Source: an uncultured Flammeovirgaceae bacterium (GTDB lineage Bacteria > Bacteroidota > Bacteroidia > Cytophagales > Cyclobacteriaceae). From it: DNA of 16,893 nt. Positions 14,685 to 16,893 of this stretch are shown one piece after another. The translations under genes and the position numbers were made by a program. The stretch lies in the NCBI GenBank assembly GCA_946886805.1, contig CAMPJM010000024.1, positions 1 through 16,893 of the forward strand, given 5' to 3'. Numbering within the stretch: the stretch's first letter is position 1; every line of letters begins with the position of its first letter. The notes under the pieces are model-generated. The model was given only the letters and a program-made list of their open reading frames with translations. It made no database searches and was not told the DNA's origin.

Positions 14685-15575
14685 CTATATATAATCATGT
14701 ATGGAAACATGCTTTGGCCGCCATCCAAGTAGGGTTCGCGCTTTGTCGGCATTGCAGCGGCTGTTTGAAGCAAAACCAAAATATGCTCCGGCAGGGCCAA
14801 ACAACTGAACTGCTTCGTCTATACCAATGGATATTGTCTGCTCTGCTCCTAATTTCTTACTGATGGACTTAGCGATTTCTTTCAGGGATGTTTCTCCATT
14901 TTCTGCATAAAACAATGCACCCGGTTTGGCTTTTTCCAGAGTATTGAGGTATAGTTGAGCAAGATCCTCAATATGTACCGTGGACCAAATATTCTCTCCT
15001 TTTTCAATATAGAAGCCGACACCTTTTTGGTTTGCGATTTTTAATAGAGCGGGTACCTGTATGCTATCCTTCTTTAACCCCAAACCTTCGCCGTATACCA
15101 TTGGCGGCACAATTACAATGCTACGAATGTTCTGCGTTGCTGCCTGAAGAACGTGGTTATTGATAATTACCCGGTGAGCCATCTCGAGACGAGGTTGCAA
15201 AGGAATATCTTCCGTGAAGACAAAATCAGTTTTTTCGCCATTGTCTTTGCCACCAAAAATGGCCGAGCCTGATGTAAAAATAAAGGTTTTGCCTGTTCCT
15301 TTTAGAGCTTCCAGAAAAGTATCTACTACATAGGGATTATCTGCAGAGTCTGCGGTATGAATAATTGCATCGGCTTTAAGGGCTTGCTCCCTCATTAATG
15401 GCGCATCATGTGTGGTGCCCAATACTGCGGCCACTCCCAGTGCCTGCAATTTTTCAGCATCTGCTTCTTTTCGCACAAGTCCCGTGACATGATACCCCTT
15501 TCTGATTAATAAGCTGGCTACGGAGCCACCAATATAGCCGGTAGCTCCAGTGATAAACACATTTTTAATATTCAT
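14685..15575 (-). CDS. Extended SDR, NAD-dependent epimerase/dehydratase-like
   Basis: A cytoplasmic Rossmann protein of 296 residues. The cofactor motif GATGYIGG spans 10-17. It is followed by HVTGLVRKEADAEKL at 29-43, an AIIHTADSAD segment, FIFTSGSAIFGG at about 98-109, IVPPMVYGEG, and the late WSTVHIEDLAQLYLNTLE motif typical of COG0451 proteins. The catalytic Ser region is present, but the usual Tyr-x-x-x-Lys is missing: the matching helix reads MAHRVIINNHVL. This is common in the NmrA/YwnB-like and isoflavone-reductase-like side of the superfamily, and the protein may bind NAD(P) without classic dehydratase chemistry. The C-terminus stops soon after LGWRPKHVSIHDYI, slightly short. It lies between mdaB and the YgiN-like gene, same strand, and is probably part of the same response operon, though the 133-base gap to mdaB holds a large palindrome. 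Confidence 0.86.
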   Translation of the reverse strand: MNIKNVFITGATGYIGGSVASLLIRKGYHVTGLVRKEADAEKLQALGVAAVLGTTHDAPLMREQALKADAIIHTADSADNPYVVDTFLEALKGTGKTFIFTSGSAIFGGKDNGEKTDFVFTEDIPLQPRLEMAHRVIINNHVLQAATQNIRSIVIVPPMVYGEGLGLKKDSIQVPALLKIANQKGVGFYIEKGENIWSTVHIEDLAQLYLNTLEKAKPGALFYAENGETSLKEIAKSISKKLGAEQTISIGIDEAVQLFGPAGAYFGFASNSRCNADKARTLLGWRPKHVSIHDYI

Positions 15576-15636
15576 AATATGTTTGTTTTAATGGTGAGTT
15601 AGGGCTTGATATAAAATAACTTGAACATTTATACTT

Positions 15637-15703
15637 GTTTTTTTGTCCTTTCTCTACGTTGTCCCGAAAGCTTTCGGGACGCCTTGATAAAGAACAAAAA
15701 AAC
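15637..15703. repeat. Compound palindrome (67 bp) between mdaB and the SDR
   Basis: The centre is a perfect 20-bp palindrome, GTCCCGAAAGCTTTCGGGAC (15661-15680). It is flanked by outer arms GTTTTTTTGTCCTTTCTC (15637-15654) and GATAAAGAACAAAAAAAC (15686-15703), which pair at 16 of 18 positions. In RNA from either strand it folds into one long stem with a small internal loop. As transcribed from mdaB, no U-run follows the inner stem, so it is not a standard terminator. It may attenuate or stabilise the transcript. CCCGAAAGCTTTCGGG-type palindromes are, as I recall, frequent between genes in Bacteroidota. Confidence 0.8.
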
Positions 15704-15708
15704 TGCCT

Positions 15709-16386
15709 CTACTCTGTACAACTTATTTCGTAACAAGCCCTTAGTGTTGATGTTGAAATTTTTGTTTTGATAGCTAAACTTCCATCCTCAGGAAAAATCT
15801 GCCTCAGATGCTCCAGGTACTGCCCTCGGTAGTTGGCAATCTTTGCTTCGTTTACATTTTTTTCCATGTCATGAAAATGAAAGCTTTGTAAAGCTTCCAT
15901 GCCCGTAAAGGCATTCATTCTGTGGAATCCAAACATAACTCCTTCGTCCACAGATTTTTGACAAAAGAATTCTCCCTGTATCGTAAACGCAGTTTCAGGT
16001 GCATTCCAGCTTGTTGTTAGCATATATTTGGTGCCGTGCAACAGGCCACCTGTACCATAATTTATAGCAGGATTTTTGGAACTCCTGCCGTCGCTGTGAT
16101 AAATACCTTTGTTATGCCCCACGGTAAATACCACATCTATGTACTCTTTCAAACCATGCGGCAACTGAAACCACCAAACAGGTGTGTGATATATAATTAA
16201 ATCAGCCCAAACAAATTTTTCGACCTCTTCGTCGGGATCGTATGGCTGGTTAATGTCTGTGTTTTTGACTTCAAAACCATTCATGTTATTAAAAAATGTT
16301 GCTGTTTCAGCTGCAATGGTGGCATTAAATCTTCCTCCTGAGTGGCCAAATTGCTGGCCTCCGTTAATGATGAATATCTTTCTCAT
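15709..16386 (-). CDS. mdaB: NAD(P)H:quinone oxidoreductase, MdaB-like
   Basis: A flavodoxin-fold FAD/FMN-dependent reductase that performs two-electron reduction of quinones and protects against redox cycling. It is cytoplasmic, 225 residues. MdaB signatures run through the protein: INGGQQFGHSGGRFN at 7-21 (flavin phosphate loop), EEVEKFVWADLIIYHTPVWWFQLP at 53-76, LKEYIDVVFTVGHNKGIYHSDGR at 79-101, YGTGGLLHGTKYMLTTSWNAP at 110-130 and FHRMNAFTGMEAL at 154-166. The conserved fold ends near 200 (RQIFPE). The last 25 residues (DGSLAIKTKI...ISCTE) are an unusual tail that runs almost to the palindrome at 15637-15703. A LysR gene diverges upstream. TAATTTTG on the minus strand (16411-16418), 24 bases before the start, is a full -7 match. 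The ATG start gives the usual family N-terminus. Confidence 0.92.
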   Translation of the reverse strand: MRKIFIINGGQQFGHSGGRFNATIAAETATFFNNMNGFEVKNTDINQPYDPDEEVEKFVWADLIIYHTPVWWFQLPHGLKEYIDVVFTVGHNKGIYHSDGRSSKNPAINYGTGGLLHGTKYMLTTSWNAPETAFTIQGEFFCQKSVDEGVMFGFHRMNAFTGMEALQSFHFHDMEKNVNEAKIANYRGQYLEHLRQIFPEDGSLAIKTKISTSTLRACYEISCTE

Positions 16387-16410
16387 AGTTTGTTTTCAAT
16401 TATTTTTTTG

Positions 16411-16418
16411 CAAAATTA
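16411..16418 (-). promoter_or_regulatory. -7 box of the mdaB promoter
   Basis: Minus-strand TAATTTTG fits TAnnTTTG exactly and stands 24 bases before the mdaB start, a normal distance in this phylum. A -33 TTG is not at the standard spacing, in keeping with control by the divergent LysR regulator. Confidence 0.5.
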
Positions 16419-16430
16419 TCTCAACAATAA

Positions 16431-16479
16431 CTATTATAAAAATAAGATAAATCATACATTCGTATCAGAATTATAATAG
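16431..16479. promoter_or_regulatory. Candidate LysR operator region
   Basis: Two nested dyads lie between the divergent mdaB and lysR starts. CTATTATAA (16431-16439) and TTATAATAG (16471-16479) are exact reverse complements, 40 bases centre to centre. Between them ATAC-N4-GTAT (16454-16465) is a short dyad of the kind LysR proteins bind. The sequence is very AT-rich, so chance dyads are possible. Confidence 0.4.
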
Positions 16480-16489
16480 ATGATCTAAT

Positions 16490-16893
16490 ATGGTAAATCT
16501 TGAATGGTACCGCTCTTTTAAGGCAATCTATACAACCGGTACGCTTACGGGTGCTGCGGAGGCCTTATTTATTTCTCAACCTGGGGTAAGTCTTCATCTT
16601 AGTTCTCTGGAGAGCTATGTAGGTTATAAGTTGTTTGAAAGGACAGGCAGGAAAATGCTTCCGACAGAAAGAGGAAAGATATTGTACAATGTAGTAGTTG
16701 AACCCTTGTCCAAACTGGAAGATACTGAAAAGAATTTTCAAAAAAGCACCGAAAGACATACCCCTACCATTAGTGTAGGCATGTGCTTTGAAACTTTTCA
16801 GGTGACACTGGAGCAGTACATTTCTACGCTCCCTTTTAACGTGATCATTAGATTTGGTAATTATCCTGAAATGTTGGAAAATCTGGACAAAGG
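16490..16893 (+). CDS. LysR family transcriptional regulator, N-terminal part
   Basis: The gene is cut by the window end after 134 codons with no stop. The N-terminal winged helix-turn-helix is clear: residues 1-60 read MVNLEWYRSFKAIYTTGTLT, then GAAEALFISQPGVSLHLSSLE as the HTH, then GYKLFERTGRKMLPTERG, all typical LysR positions. The effector domain begins around residue 90 with TPTISVGMCFETF, a little atypical in having CFETF where many members have a Pro/Gly-rich strand. The ATG at 16490-16492 starts the family motif at the normal place. It diverges from mdaB with 103 bases between the starts, the standard layout for a LysR regulator acting on its neighbour, so control of mdaB and the genes behind it is likely but inferred. 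Confidence 0.92.
   Translation, partial: MVNLEWYRSFKAIYTTGTLTGAAEALFISQPGVSLHLSSLESYVGYKLFERTGRKMLPTERGKILYNVVVEPLSKLEDTEKNFQKSTERHTPTISVGMCFETFQVTLEQYISTLPFNVIIRFGNYPEMLENLDK

Noticed and set aside
1..16893. CRISPR arrays, insertion sequences, tRNA or rRNA genes
   Set aside because: I saw no regularly spaced repeats, transposase motifs with terminal repeats, or cloverleaf sequences anywhere in the window.

Overview
The window comes from a Bacteroidota chromosome, most likely a flavobacterium or close relative. The DNA is AT-rich and start codons mostly lack Shine-Dalgarno sequences. Several upstream regions carry the TAnnTTTG type of -7 box used by this phylum. The gene content also fits: a WbqC-family protein, a YciO-like YrdC protein, ClpC, a DUF6265-YCII fusion and a short-signal lipoprotein PQQ enzyme. 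I see no rRNA, tRNA, CRISPR array, insertion sequence or phage gene.

Positions 1 to about 6950 look like ordinary housekeeping chromosome. clpC (minus strand, with a clear rho-independent terminator) is preceded by a WbqC-family gene and a YrdC/YciO-family gene on the same strand. Divergent from them is a compact plus-strand operon: mltG, a YbgC/FadM-type hotdog thioesterase, and a YihY/BrkB membrane protein that overlaps the thioesterase by 17 bases.

Positions 7000 to 16400 are an accessory block, all on the minus strand, dominated by small redox and detoxification enzymes. In transcription order from the right these are: mdaB - extended SDR - YgiN-like monooxygenase; a DUF1097-type membrane protein; classical SDR - PQQ-dependent sugar dehydrogenase lipoprotein; NmrA-like protein - VOC protein - two-helix membrane protein - AraC regulator; a small four-helix membrane protein; and a secreted DUF6265-YCII fusion. 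A LysR-type regulator, cut by the window end, diverges from mdaB. The mdaB plus YgiN-like pairing recalls the E. coli mdaB-ygiN quinone/quinol pair, so the right end is probably a LysR-controlled quinone or electrophile response locus.

The most interesting signals are regulatory. The upstream regions of the classical SDR gene and of the DUF1097 gene share a gapless block of about 65 bases. It holds a -7-like box, a fixed 20-base gap, and two direct repeats of TGTAGYCRRAWCT with a 21-base period. This geometry fits an AraC-type activator and suggests one regulon. Other notable items are a 25-base remnant of a second NmrA-like gene start next to the intact operon, a 67-base compound palindrome behind mdaB, and a stand-alone copy of the membrane domain normally found at the C-terminus of COG3224 monooxygenases.
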